A stretch of 10,296 nt of DNA from Syntrophomonas sp. UBA5432 (GTDB lineage: Bacteria; Bacillota; Syntrophomonadia; Syntrophomonadales; Syntrophomonadaceae). Shown piece after piece: positions 1 through 6,750 of this stretch. The stretch is taken from positions 1 through 10,296 of the forward strand of contig DIRQ01000119.1 in the NCBI GenBank assembly GCA_002424365.1, in the 5' to 3' direction. Below the pieces are notes generated by a model. That model ran no database searches. It saw nothing but the letters and a program-made list of their open reading frames with translations, and was not told the DNA's origin. The position numbers were made by a program, and so were the translations under genes. The first letter of the stretch is position 1. Every line of letters begins with the position of its first letter.

Positions 1-628
1 CCATTTCGAAGATAATGACGCTTAAAACTTTAATACTATAAATCAGTTCCATATCTATAAAGCGAGGAAATATATAAAAATACTTTTTAAAAACCGAATA
101 TACTATATAACCGGTTATTATAACTTTGAACAAGGCCTTGGCCAGTTCTACCAGGGCTCTTTTAGAAAACACCCGTTTAAAACCTTCAATCGGATTAATC
201 CGCTCTAACTTGGGGTTAAGCACTTCAGCACTGAAGATAAACCCAACCTGTAGATAAGTTATCAACAATGCTGCGACAAAGGTTGCTAAAAATACTGGCA
301 TTAAGACCTTTCCTAACAGCAGTAGGGCTTCAATATACATAGCATAAACATATTCGTTGCTAAAATCAGTAAGGGTTCGGTCTAATATATATATAGAAGT
401 AAAGCCTTCCAGGCTATTTATCATGTAAGTTAAACTTATGTAAAGGGTCACTGTCCCTACCAGGAGAATAACGGCTGAATTTAGATCCGTACTTTTAAAA
501 ACCTGGCCTTTCTTACGCGCTTCTTCCCGTCGCCTTGGTGTAGCCTTTTCAGTTTTCTCGCCGGTATCTCCTTCCCCGGCAAAAAGCTGGAGATTAATTA
601 GATACTGCTTACTAAAATCCTCTTTCAT
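1..628 (-). CDS. flhB: FlhB, flagellar export-gate / substrate-specificity switch protein (3' end outside window)
   Basis: FlhB sits in the inner membrane next to the FliPQR export channel. Its cytoplasmic C-terminal domain switches export from rod/hook subunits to filament subunits. The frame opens with ATG at 628, one base after the fliR stop, and stays open to the window edge, giving 209 residues of a family usually near 360. Residues 24-43 form the basic family signature (EKTEKATPRRREEARKKGQ). Hydrophobic segments lie near residues 50-70 and 95-130. The conserved loop LNPKLERINPIEGFKRVF is at 137-154, followed by another membrane segment at about 165-180. The NPTH autocleavage site would lie beyond the window, so it cannot be checked. 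Only a weak GGGA precedes the start, so translation is probably coupled to fliR. The identification is firm. Confidence 0.95.
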   Translation of the reverse strand, partial: MKEDFSKQYLINLQLFAGEGDTGEKTEKATPRRREEARKKGQVFKSTDLNSAVILLVGTVTLYISLTYMINSLEGFTSIYILDRTLTDFSNEYVYAMYIEALLLLGKVLMPVFLATFVAALLITYLQVGFIFSAEVLNPKLERINPIEGFKRVFSKRALVELAKALFKVIITGYIVYSVFKKYFYIFPRFIDMELIYSIKVLSVIIFEM

Positions 629-629
629 A

Positions 630-1394
630 TCACATTCCCATTAATTTAATAATCTGGTCCAGGTAAGTAAAGAATTTGGCAAATAGCATATTAAATACCC
701 ATATATATACTGGCATCACCACAAATAAGGTACCTAAGCCAACCAGAATTTTTAAAGGTAACCCGACAATAAATACATTCATCTGCGGAACCGTTCGAGC
801 TATAAATCCCATGGCTATATCAGCAGTCATAATAGCAATTACTATCGGAGCCGCAATCTTAACGGCGATAACAAACATATATACACTTATGTCAAAAATC
901 AAGTCATAAAAACCGGCATTTAAGCTTAAACCTAGTACTGGTATAAGCTTATAGCTCTGAATGAGAGCCTGGAAAAGGTAATGATGACCGTCAATTGCTA
1001 AATACATTAGCAAGGATATAGTCTGGGTAAGATTACCCATTAAAGGTATTTGCGTTCCTGACTGAGGATCAACCACATTGACAATTGCAAATCCCATCTG
1101 CATATCCATAACCTGCCCAGCCAGTTGTATAGCTGCAAAGACCATATAAGCAACAAAGCCAATGGTATAACCAATCAAAATTTCTACTGCCAGGGCAGCA
1201 ATGAAGAATCCGGGGGTATCTATTGCTCTAATATAATTAACAGGTATAAAATAAACCATTACCGCTGCCAGCCCAATTATAGTTAAAACCTTTACCCGTA
1301 CTGGTATAATGCGGCTGCTTAGAATAGGAGCACTTAAGAATAAGCCCGAAATTCTGGTCATTATTAACAGGAACCCCTCTAAAGCAAATGGCAT
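630..1394 (-). CDS. fliR: FliR, flagellar export-gate membrane protein
   Basis: FliR joins FliP and FliQ to form the export channel of the flagellar type III secretion system inside the MS ring. The 254-residue product has the usual family length and is almost wholly hydrophobic, with about six membrane segments. Recognisable family stretches are the N-terminal RISGLFLSAPILSSRIIPVR (residues 14-33), AIQLAGQVMDMQMGFA (88-103) followed by NVVDPQSGTQIPLMG, and ARTVPQMNVFIVGLPLKI near the C-terminus. An AGGTAGG ribosome binding site lies 8 nt before the ATG. The gene starts 19 nt after fliQ and is followed after one base by flhB, the usual fliQ-fliR-flhB order. Nothing is unusual in the protein. 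Confidence 0.97.
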   Translation of the reverse strand: MPFALEGFLLIMTRISGLFLSAPILSSRIIPVRVKVLTIIGLAAVMVYFIPVNYIRAIDTPGFFIAALAVEILIGYTIGFVAYMVFAAIQLAGQVMDMQMGFAIVNVVDPQSGTQIPLMGNLTQTISLLMYLAIDGHHYLFQALIQSYKLIPVLGLSLNAGFYDLIFDISVYMFVIAVKIAAPIVIAIMTADIAMGFIARTVPQMNVFIVGLPLKILVGLGTLFVVMPVYIWVFNMLFAKFFTYLDQIIKLMGM

Positions 1395-1413
1395 AAATAA
1401 TACCTACCTGTTC

Positions 1414-1686
1414 TTACAAAGCTAAAAGTTGAGGGATGCTGGCATAAAGACTTTGGGTAAAGTCGGTCAATATATTTAGCATCCAGGGACCAAAAATAAC
1501 AGTAATAAGGAGTACTATAACTATTTTGGGGATAAATACTAACGTCATCTCTTGGATTTGAGTGGTTGCCTGCAATATACTTATTAATAGCCCTATCAGC
1601 AAAGCTCCTCCTAGTATTGGGGCTGAAACCAAAAGAACTGTAAGTACAGCATCGTTGGCAATCCCTAAAACTATGTTTTCATACAA
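1414..1686 (-). CDS. fliQ: FliQ, flagellar export-gate membrane protein
   Basis: FliQ is the small two-helix subunit of the FliPQR export channel. The 90-residue product matches the family length. It has two hydrophobic hairpin helices (about 12-38 and 51-75) joined by the conserved segment ILQATTQIQEMTLVFIPKI. The start is TTG at 1686. An AGGGGAG ribosome binding site lies 9 nt before it, and I see no ATG or GTG that would give the normal N-terminus, so TTG is the likely initiator. The gene begins 16 nt after the fliP stop. The rare start codon may keep FliQ output low relative to its neighbours, which is inference. Confidence 0.96.
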   Translation of the reverse strand: MYENIVLGIANDAVLTVLLVSAPILGGALLIGLLISILQATTQIQEMTLVFIPKIVIVLLITVIFGPWMLNILTDFTQSLYASIPQLLAL

Positions 1687-1702
1687 TAGAACTTACTCCC
1701 CT

Positions 1703-2488
1703 CTATCTAAAACTGAGTATCAGCGATTGTATAACTAGATTCCAACCGTCTACCAGTACAAATAACAGTATTTTAAATGGTAGTGATATCATCATCGGTG
1801 GTAGCATCATCATACCCATCGACATAAGAGCACTGGCTACTACCATATCAATAACCAGGAAAGGTACAAATATAACAAAACCAATTTGGAAAGCAGTTTT
1901 AAGCTCACTTATTACAAATGAAGGAATAAGGACATAATTAGGAATATCGTCAAAGTTGTGCGGCCTGCTTATCTCTGACATTTTTACGAAAAGGGCCAAA
2001 TCTTTTTCCCGGGTCTGCTTGAACATGAATTCCCGGATAGGTTGCATCCCCTTTTTAAAAGCAATCTCCTGATTAATTTCACCCTTTAAGTAAGGCTGTA
2101 ACGCATGATTGTTCACCTGTTGAAAAGTAGGCGCCATAACAAAGAAAGTAAGAAACAAGGCTAACCCAATTAACACCTGGTTAGGTGGCATCTGCTGGGT
2201 AGCTAGAGAGGTTCTGATAAACCCCATAACCACAATAATCCGAATAAATGATGTAAGCATAATAAGGATAGCCGGAGCTAGGGCTAATACCGTTAGTAAT
2301 ATTACTAACTGCAAGGCAGTAGACAAATTTTGGGGATTATCTCCGGTCTGGTCGCCTATCTGCAAATTAATGTTAGGTATTTGTAAAGGTTCAGCAGATA
2401 CGGGAAAAATGAATATAGCCACCAGCACTATCACCAGTAGCAATATCAAACTTAAACGATATGTAATAGTAATTCGAGATCTACTCAT
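1703..2488 (-). CDS. fliP: FliP, flagellar export-gate pore protein
   Basis: FliP forms the pentameric core of the export channel and, unlike FliQ and FliR, is normally made with a cleavable signal peptide. A hydrophobic leader ending in FPVSA before EPLQI fits this. Further on, the family hallmark APAILIMLTSFIRIIVVMGF and then RTSLATQQMPPNQVLIGLAL are clear, as is the C-terminal membrane block containing MGMMMLPPMMISLPFKI. Possible starts are GTG at 2497, ATG at 2494 and ATG at 2488. I prefer 2488 (261 residues): it gives an ATGAGTAG 8-nt overlap with the fliO stop and leaves an AAGAAG element at normal spacing. The three choices differ by at most three residues, so the protein call is unaffected. 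Confidence 0.96.
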   Translation of the reverse strand: MSRSRITITYRLSLILLLVIVLVAIFIFPVSAEPLQIPNINLQIGDQTGDNPQNLSTALQLVILLTVLALAPAILIMLTSFIRIIVVMGFIRTSLATQQMPPNQVLIGLALFLTFFVMAPTFQQVNNHALQPYLKGEINQEIAFKKGMQPIREFMFKQTREKDLALFVKMSEISRPHNFDDIPNYVLIPSFVISELKTAFQIGFVIFVPFLVIDMVVASALMSMGMMMLPPMMISLPFKILLFVLVDGWNLVIQSLILSFR

Positions 2489-3128
2489 GTTCATCACTTC
2501 TTCTGGAGTCTACCTCAGTATTCTGGGTGCTCCGATATGATATTTCATCAAGCCTTTGGGATTGTTGTTCAATAAGTCGATGGAAGCTATCGGGAACGCT
2601 AGATCTTGATCTATGTGGTTTCAAAAATTTGGATAAAGTTTTTCTCCATAGATTCCAGTTAAATGTTGCTTCAGTTTCTACTATAGTAATATTACTCTTA
2701 CTTATTTCTTCCAGTAATTTAGGGTTATCTATCTCAAAAAGTACTGTAATGTTATGGTCAGTAACACCGATAGCGTATATTTTTTCTCCCACTTCGCATA
2801 ATACGATGCCCCGGTTTTGCCCTAGCATCACTTCATCAACTACCTGTATCCAAGTTCCCTGTAACCTACTACTAACTTTATTGCCAAAAAGACGGATAAT
2901 TGACCAGGCTGCACCCACTATCAAGGCCAATATAAAAATTAGTTTGACAAAATTTAAAAACAGGTTAGGAGCCCTGGTATTCTCTACCTGTTCACTATCT
3001 AAAGCCTTTTGTACATCACCAAAGTCCTGGACTGCAAGAACATTAAAGGCCAGGATAAGTACTAGTAGTAACGTTAGAAGTAAAATAGCTATGCATCTTT
3101 TTCTTAAAGAAGCCACAGGTTTACACAT
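2481..3128 (-). CDS. fliO: FliO (FliZ-type), flagellar biosynthesis accessory protein
   Basis: FliO helps assemble or stabilise the FliP ring during export-gate formation. The 215-residue product sits between cheY and fliP, where B. subtilis has its FliO homologue (also called FliZ). It has a hydrophobic N-terminal signal (about residues 10-32, ending FNVLA), a short extracytoplasmic stretch and a membrane helix at about 58-80 (FVKLIFILALIVGAAWSII). A soluble domain follows, containing LGQNRGIVLCEVGEKIYAIG, a pattern typical of FliO proteins. The C-terminal tail of about 50 residues is rich in Arg, Ser and Glu and looks disordered. The start is ATG at 3128, 10 nt after the cheY stop. No strong ribosome binding site is visible, so coupling to cheY is likely. 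Sequence conservation in this family is low, so the call leans partly on position and topology. Confidence 0.88.
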   Translation of the reverse strand: MCKPVASLRKRCIAILLLTLLLVLILAFNVLAVQDFGDVQKALDSEQVENTRAPNLFLNFVKLIFILALIVGAAWSIIRLFGNKVSSRLQGTWIQVVDEVMLGQNRGIVLCEVGEKIYAIGVTDHNITVLFEIDNPKLLEEISKSNITIVETEATFNWNLWRKTLSKFLKPHRSRSSVPDSFHRLIEQQSQRLDEISYRSTQNTEVDSRRSDEHE

Positions 3129-3138
3129 CCCTAGTAAT

Positions 3139-3501
3139 TTAATCTATAGCTTTGCTTACCGCCTCAATTACACGTTCAGGCTGAAATGGTTTGACAATAA
3201 AGTCTTTAGCGCCAGCCTGGATAGCATCAATAACCATAGCCTGCTGTCCCATAGCACTACACATTATTATCCTGGCAGCAGAGTCAAAAGATTTTATTTC
3301 CTTAACTGCAGCTATACCATCCATATCGGGCATGGTAATATCCATTGTAACCAGATCGGGCTTAAGATCTTTGTACTTTTCTACTGCCACCGCGCCGTTC
3401 TCTGCTTCGCCTACAACTTCAAAACCATTTTTGGTTAAAATATCTTTAATCATCATCCTCATAAACGCAGCATCATCAACAATTAGAACCTTCTTTCCCA
3501 T
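3139..3501 (-). CDS. cheY: CheY, chemotaxis response regulator (single receiver domain)
   Basis: This is a 120-residue stand-alone receiver domain. Phosphorylated CheY binds the flagellar switch to set motor direction or bias. The catalytic set is intact: acidic pair D9/D10, phospho-acceptor D54 (in TMDITMPDMDG), S82 in the T/S switch position and K104 in VKPF. There is no output domain. Its position directly after fliY and before fliO matches the Bacillus/Clostridia flagellar operon. The gene directly upstream encodes FliY, which carries CheC-type phosphatase motifs expected to dephosphorylate this protein. An AAGGAGGT ribosome binding site lies 5 nt before the ATG, the strongest in this part of the cluster, consistent with high output. 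The gene starts 18 nt after the fliY stop. Confidence 0.96.
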   Translation of the reverse strand: MGKKVLIVDDAAFMRMMIKDILTKNGFEVVGEAENGAVAVEKYKDLKPDLVTMDITMPDMDGIAAVKEIKSFDSAARIIMCSAMGQQAMVIDAIQAGAKDFIVKPFQPERVIEAVSKAID

Positions 3502-3519
3502 CGTTGACCTCCTTACATC

Positions 3520-4692
3520 CTATTGTAATTTGTTCATCCTATCCATGGGACTTATAATAGTGGTTATTCTAATTCCATAATTTTCGTCAATTACAACGAC
3601 CTCGCCTTTGGCAATCAATTTTCCATTCACCATCATATCAACCGGCTCTCCGGCCAGTTTATCGAGTTGAATTATTGCGCCCTGATGTAGTTCCAGTATA
3701 TCTTTAATAGTCTTACGGGTCTTACCTAGTTCAACCGATATATTCAAAGGTACATCCATAATTAGACCTATATTATGAGGTGCGCTACCTGAATCACTTT
3801 CCCGAAGATTAGCGAACTGCACTGGTTGCACCGCAATTTGCCCCCCCCTCCTAACAGTAGCAGGACTTTCATTATAGGCAGGACTGCTCCAATAATCAGC
3901 CGACACTGCTTGAGGTTCTCTTTCCACTGGCGGGGTAGTTGCTGTCTGGGTTGGCGGAGGTGTAGCTACTTGCTCCGGAACAGTTTCTATTGCTGCCTCG
4001 ACCCCTGATTCCTCAATGGTATTACCCATTAAGGTATTAACCATGTTTTTTGCTGCTTCTACGGGAATTATCTGCATAATTTCACTGTTAACCAGATTTT
4101 CAATTTCCATTTTGAACTTGATTTTTACCAGCTCTTGATAATCAGTCGAAAACTCAAAGTCGTCTTCCCCAAAATTCATCAGGGTCAAACGGGGCGGAGC
4201 AATATCAATCCTGCAGTTAAACATGGAGGATAAACTAGTAGTAGCCGAACCCATCATTTGGTTCATGGCTTCTTCTACAGCACTAAGCTCGAGTTCACTC
4301 AAGGTATTCTGCTCACCCTGTCCATCCCCCCCCATCATTAAATTGGCAATAATACAAGCATCCTCTTCCTTAATGACTAAAATATTAGTACCGTAAAGTC
4401 CTTCTCTATACTCAACTTCTACTACCACATAGGGTAAAGGATATTCTTCCTGTAATTGTTTGCCGGTAATTAATGCTACATCTGGTGTAGTAATGGCTAC
4501 CTTTTTCTTGAGCAGCGTAGATAAAGTAGTTGCTGAAGTACCCATACTGATATTCCCTATTTCCCCTAATGCATCCCTTTCAAATTCACTTAACTCTACC
4601 GATAACTCAGATGCAGATTCCGTAACCTGGGAAGCACTATCACCTTTCAATAATGCATTTATTTCTTCCTGAGATAGTATTCCATCACTCAT
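3520..4692 (-). CDS. fliY: FliY, flagellar switch protein with CheC-type CheY-P phosphatase domain
   Basis: FliY is the Firmicute switch component that combines a CheC-like CheY-P phosphatase with a C-terminal FliN/SpoA domain. Numbered from ATG 4692 (390 residues), residues 6-15 are LSQEEINALL, a docking peptide like that of FliM. Both CheC active sites fit the D/S-x3-E-x2-N-x22-P rule: D40, E44, N47, P70 and S137, E141, N144, P167. A Pro/Thr-rich linker covers about 230-305. The SpoA domain covers about 309-386 (VPLNISVELGKTRKTIKDIL). An ATG two codons earlier (4698) lies only 3 nt after AGGAGG, whereas 4692 lies 9 nt after it and gives the ATGAGTGA overlap with the fliM stop, so I prefer 4692. 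Two G8 tracts occur in the coding strand, one in the CheC domain and one in the linker. Confidence 0.96.
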   Translation of the reverse strand: MSDGILSQEEINALLKGDSASQVTESASELSVELSEFERDALGEIGNISMGTSATTLSTLLKKKVAITTPDVALITGKQLQEEYPLPYVVVEVEYREGLYGTNILVIKEEDACIIANLMMGGDGQGEQNTLSELELSAVEEAMNQMMGSATTSLSSMFNCRIDIAPPRLTLMNFGEDDFEFSTDYQELVKIKFKMEIENLVNSEIMQIIPVEAAKNMVNTLMGNTIEESGVEAAIETVPEQVATPPPTQTATTPPVEREPQAVSADYWSSPAYNESPATVRRGGQIAVQPVQFANLRESDSGSAPHNIGLIMDVPLNISVELGKTRKTIKDILELHQGAIIQLDKLAGEPVDMMVNGKLIAKGEVVVIDENYGIRITTIISPMDRMNKLQ

Positions 4693-5677
4693 CCTCATTC
4701 CCCTCCTCTACTATATGAGATACTTGAACCGACATCCGGTTGTCATATATGCCAGGTTTTCCTAGAAACTTGGTTCGTTGGCCAATAACAACTTCCAAAT
4801 CATTTTTAATACTTCTTTCTAACGGTATTACATCCCCAACATTTAACTCCAGTAATTCCTTTACCGTAATATTGGTAGTACCTAAAATCACTTTTACCGG
4901 GACCTTGGTGTTTCGCAGTTTATTTCTAATACTATCTATGTTTTCCTGGGTTGCCTTCTGGCTACTGGATGAATAATAATAATGAACATTAAGCTTATCC
5001 AGAATAGGCTCGAGAACCAGGAAAGGAATGCAAATGTTAACCATGCCCAATACATCAGCCATTTGGGTTTCTATAGATACTATTATCATTATTTCGGTAG
5101 GAGAAACCAGTTGTGTAAACTGGGGGTTAGTTTCTACTCGCTCCAGGGATGGTTCCAGTTCAATAATAGTTCCCCATGGCTCCTGCAGGTAGTCAAGCAT
5201 TCTCTGCGCAATTCTTTCTATGACCGTCTGCTCAATTTCAGTCAGGGCCCTTATTTTAGCTGGGGCATAACCCGGGCCACCTAAAAGACGATCCAAGAAC
5301 GAAAAGCCCAGGTTGGGGTTAATCTCCATAATGGCACTGCCTTCCAGCGGATAGAAGGAAAAAATATTAAGTATAGTAGGATTAGGTATAGACCGGATAA
5401 ATTCCTCATAGGTCAACTGTTCCACTGATAAAATCTCCATCTGCACCGGAGAACGTAATTGGGCAGAGAGATAGGTAGCCAGGGAACGAGCATAGTTCTC
5501 ATAAATAACCTGTAAAGTATGCATCTGGTCTTTAGAAAATTTGTTCGGACGACGAAAATCATAAACCTTTATTTTTTTTCGGGATTGTTCCTCTTTAAGT
5601 TCATTGGCGTCAACTGAACCGCTGTTTAGGGCAGACAATAAATCGTCTATTTCCGTTTGTGACAGTACCTCGCTCAT
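4685..5677 (-). CDS. fliM: FliM, flagellar motor switch protein
   Basis: FliM forms the middle of the C-ring and receives CheY-P. The 330-residue product is of normal length. The N-terminal LSQTEIDDLL (residues 5-14) is the CheY-P docking peptide. KVYDFRRPNKF (37-47) opens the middle domain. The GGPGY motif at 133-137, in LDRLLGGPGY, is the loop involved in FliG contact. A C-terminal SpoA/FliN-like domain covers about 255-325 (VPVKVILGTTNITVKELLEL). Its last 8 bases overlap the preferred fliY start. The ATG at 5677 is preceded by GGAAGGGGGG, which lies largely in the loop of a perfect 7-bp hairpin. The gene follows a 358-bp gap rather than abutting fliL, so it could have its own promoter. Confidence 0.97.
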   Translation of the reverse strand: MSEVLSQTEIDDLLSALNSGSVDANELKEEQSRKKIKVYDFRRPNKFSKDQMHTLQVIYENYARSLATYLSAQLRSPVQMEILSVEQLTYEEFIRSIPNPTILNIFSFYPLEGSAIMEINPNLGFSFLDRLLGGPGYAPAKIRALTEIEQTVIERIAQRMLDYLQEPWGTIIELEPSLERVETNPQFTQLVSPTEIMIIVSIETQMADVLGMVNICIPFLVLEPILDKLNVHYYYSSSSQKATQENIDSIRNKLRNTKVPVKVILGTTNITVKELLELNVGDVIPLERSIKNDLEVVIGQRTKFLGKPGIYDNRMSVQVSHIVEEGNEDE

Positions 5678-5678
5678 T

Positions 5679-5699
5679 ATAACCCCCCTTCCGGGTTAT
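5679..5699 (-). promoter_or_regulatory. Hairpin presenting the fliM ribosome binding site
   Basis: ATAACCC (5679-5685) and GGGTTAT (5693-5699) form a perfect 7-bp stem around a 7-nt loop. In the transcript the loop is GGAAGGG, the start of the fliM ribosome binding site. The 3' arm ends one base before the fliM ATG at 5677. The structure could limit or tune ribosome access, which is inference. Confidence 0.6.
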
Positions 5700-5753
5700 T
5701 GAATTTCTTATTAACCATTCATGTATGCCTTGCACACGCAACCACTAATGAAA

Positions 5754-5781
5754 ATAGTAGCTGGGATTAAGTTATATTCAA
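5754..5781 (-). promoter_or_regulatory. Possible weak sigma-A-like promoter upstream of fliM
   Basis: On the minus strand, TTGAAT (5776-5781) and TACTAT (5754-5759) are 16 bp apart, each with four of six matches to the sigma-A consensus. An alternative pair, TTTACA (5792-5797) with TATAAC (5771-5776), has a 15-bp spacer. Such matches are common by chance in AT-rich DNA, so support comes mainly from the gap in front of fliM. Confidence 0.25.
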
Positions 5782-5827
5782 AAAAATTCAGTGTAAATCA
5801 TAGGAAAATCTGCTACCTTATTGGCGA

Positions 5828-5917
5828 CCCTAGGGAGCATCTGCACCAATAATTGCGAGCATAGCGAGCATCTGTGTCCCTTTGGGGATGTGCCCTATGG
5901 GTATGTTATCTGTGTCC
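5828..5917. repeat. Cluster of short direct and inverted repeats
   Basis: TGTCCCTTTGGGGATG (from 5875) and TGTGCCCTATGGGTATG (from 5889) are imperfect tandem copies of one unit, each with an internal CCC/GGG inverted repeat. They are bracketed by the 10-bp direct repeat ATCTGTGTCC (5870-5879, 5908-5917). CCCTAGGG at 5828-5835 and the GAGCATCTG repeats (5835-5843, 5866-5874) add to the cluster. This pattern fits a degenerate intergenic repeat unit. Whether copies exist elsewhere in the genome cannot be seen here. Confidence 0.55.
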
Positions 5918-6035
5918 AATTCCCCGGTCTGTTTTCTTACTAAGAATCCATAATAAACCAGAGCTACTTCATATTACCATTACACACTTTACAATGCCCA
6001 TACCCTTTGCTATCCTCACATTATTCCCGCTTTAA

Positions 6036-6512
6036 TTATTGCATAATAAAGTCGGTAAAATATACATTAGTTACCAAATTCCCCCCGACTTTGGTGTTAA
6101 TATCCTCTTTAATTGCGGCTTTCAAATGACCATGGTTGCGCGGGTCCAGATCAGCAACACTCTGTGTTGTCAGAACACCTAAAACACTATCCTTAATTAT
6201 CGGCATCAATTTAGTTAATTTCTCCGCTGCCTTCTTATCATCGGCTATTACTTCTACTGTAACCGAAACTTTTAGAAACCTGGTTCCCCCGGTAGCATTT
6301 ACATTAGTAGTAAACTCACCTATCTCCATTAAGTTACCGGACAGTAATTGTACCTGTTCCTTTTTGCTTTCAGGCACCAGTGGTGCTATAAGACTTTTCA
6401 TTACCAAATAGGAAGAACCCATGGCAACTAGAAATAGTAATAACCCTACCAGTAGAATGCGGAAATCAAATCCTTTTTTCTCCTTTACCTCAGTGACCTT
6501 TTCCTCTGCCAA
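6036..6512 (-). CDS. fliL: FliL, flagellar basal body-associated, stator-supporting membrane protein
   Basis: FliL surrounds or supports the MotAB stator and affects torque and swarming. The 158-residue product has a short charged cytoplasmic N-terminus (KVTEVKEKKGFDFR), one membrane helix at about 19-40 (ILLVGLLLFLVAMGSSYLVM) and an extracytoplasmic domain. The segment TRFLKVSVTVEVIADDKKAAEKL (about 77-99) and the C-terminal NVYFTDFIMQ are typical of the family. The start is TTG at 6512, with a GGGGGGAG ribosome binding site 5 nt upstream. A nearby GTG is followed at once by a stop, so TTG is the supported start. The gene begins 18 nt after flbD. The motA and motB genes that often precede it in related bacteria are not here. 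Confidence 0.94.
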   Translation of the reverse strand: MAEEKVTEVKEKKGFDFRILLVGLLLFLVAMGSSYLVMKSLIAPLVPESKKEQVQLLSGNLMEIGEFTTNVNATGGTRFLKVSVTVEVIADDKKAAEKLTKLMPIIKDSVLGVLTTQSVADLDPRNHGHLKAAIKEDINTKVGGNLVTNVYFTDFIMQ

Positions 6513-6530
6513 CTACACTCCCCCCTTACC

Positions 6531-6725
6531 CTACGCTTTTAAATTGGTATAGGTTCTTTTACGAAATTTAATAATATCTTCCCGAATTTTATTAACCGTT
6601 TCCCTAACCACCAGCTTTTTCCCGGTAGTCAGGGTAACAATTGTATCCGGGGTTTCCTCCATTAACTCAATCAGGTCAATATTAAGTACAATTCTTTCCC
6701 CATTAAGCCGGGTAAGATAAATCAC
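6531..6725 (-). CDS. flbD: FlbD / SwrD family flagellar protein
   Basis: This 64-residue protein belongs to the small FlbD family of Firmicutes, called SwrD (YlzI) in B. subtilis, where it is reported to raise motor power and to be needed for swarming. The family signature is plain: MIYLTRLNGERIVLNIDLIE at residues 1-20, then ETPDTIVTLTTGKKLVVRET. It is unrelated to the Caulobacter transcription regulator also named FlbD. The start is GTG at 6725, with AGGTGG 7 nt upstream. It follows flgE after 65 bp that contain a strong hairpin, and precedes fliL by 18 nt, the conserved flgE-flbD-(mot)-fliL context. Confidence 0.93.
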   Translation of the reverse strand: MIYLTRLNGERIVLNIDLIELMEETPDTIVTLTTGKKLVVRETVNKIREDIIKFRKRTYTNLKA

Positions 6726-6750
6726 TATGATGCCACCTCTTATTCATAAT

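Larger units (their letters stand above)
5678..6035. other. Gene-free 358-bp block between fliL and fliM, with short repeats
   Basis: No credible gene is visible on either strand. The central part (about 5823-5930) looks different from its AT-rich flanks. It contains ATCTGTGTCC twice (5870-5879 and 5908-5917), GAGCAT three times (5835-5840, 5857-5862, 5866-5871) and three CCCT-n-GGG palindromic motifs (5828-5835, 5878-5886, 5893-5901). In most relatives fliL and fliM are nearly adjacent, so this may be a decayed dispersed repeat or inserted element. A possible minus-strand promoter lies in the fliM-proximal part. No factor-independent terminator is seen. Confidence 0.6.

Noticed and set aside
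2527..3438. Long plus-strand open frame (303 codons) opposite fliO and cheY
   Set aside because: It lies antisense to two clearly recognised genes, has no family resemblance, no convincing ribosome binding site, and crosses the boundary between the genes. It is a shadow frame.
3191..3580. Plus-strand open frame of 129 codons opposite cheY
   Set aside because: Antisense to an intact receiver domain with all catalytic residues; its product is a hydrophobic by-product of reading the other strand.
5721..5852. Plus-strand small open frame of about 43 codons in the same gap
   Set aside because: No ribosome binding site, no recognisable motif, opposite in direction to the operon; a length expected by chance.
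5830..5973. Minus-strand open stretch in the fliL-fliM gap whose translation (VYYGFLVRKQTGELDTDNIP, then more) looks protein-like
   Set aside because: It has no ATG/GTG start with a ribosome binding site near its beginning, is only 47 codons, and its central part is made of the short DNA repeats. A gene remnant cannot be excluded, but it is not supported as a gene.
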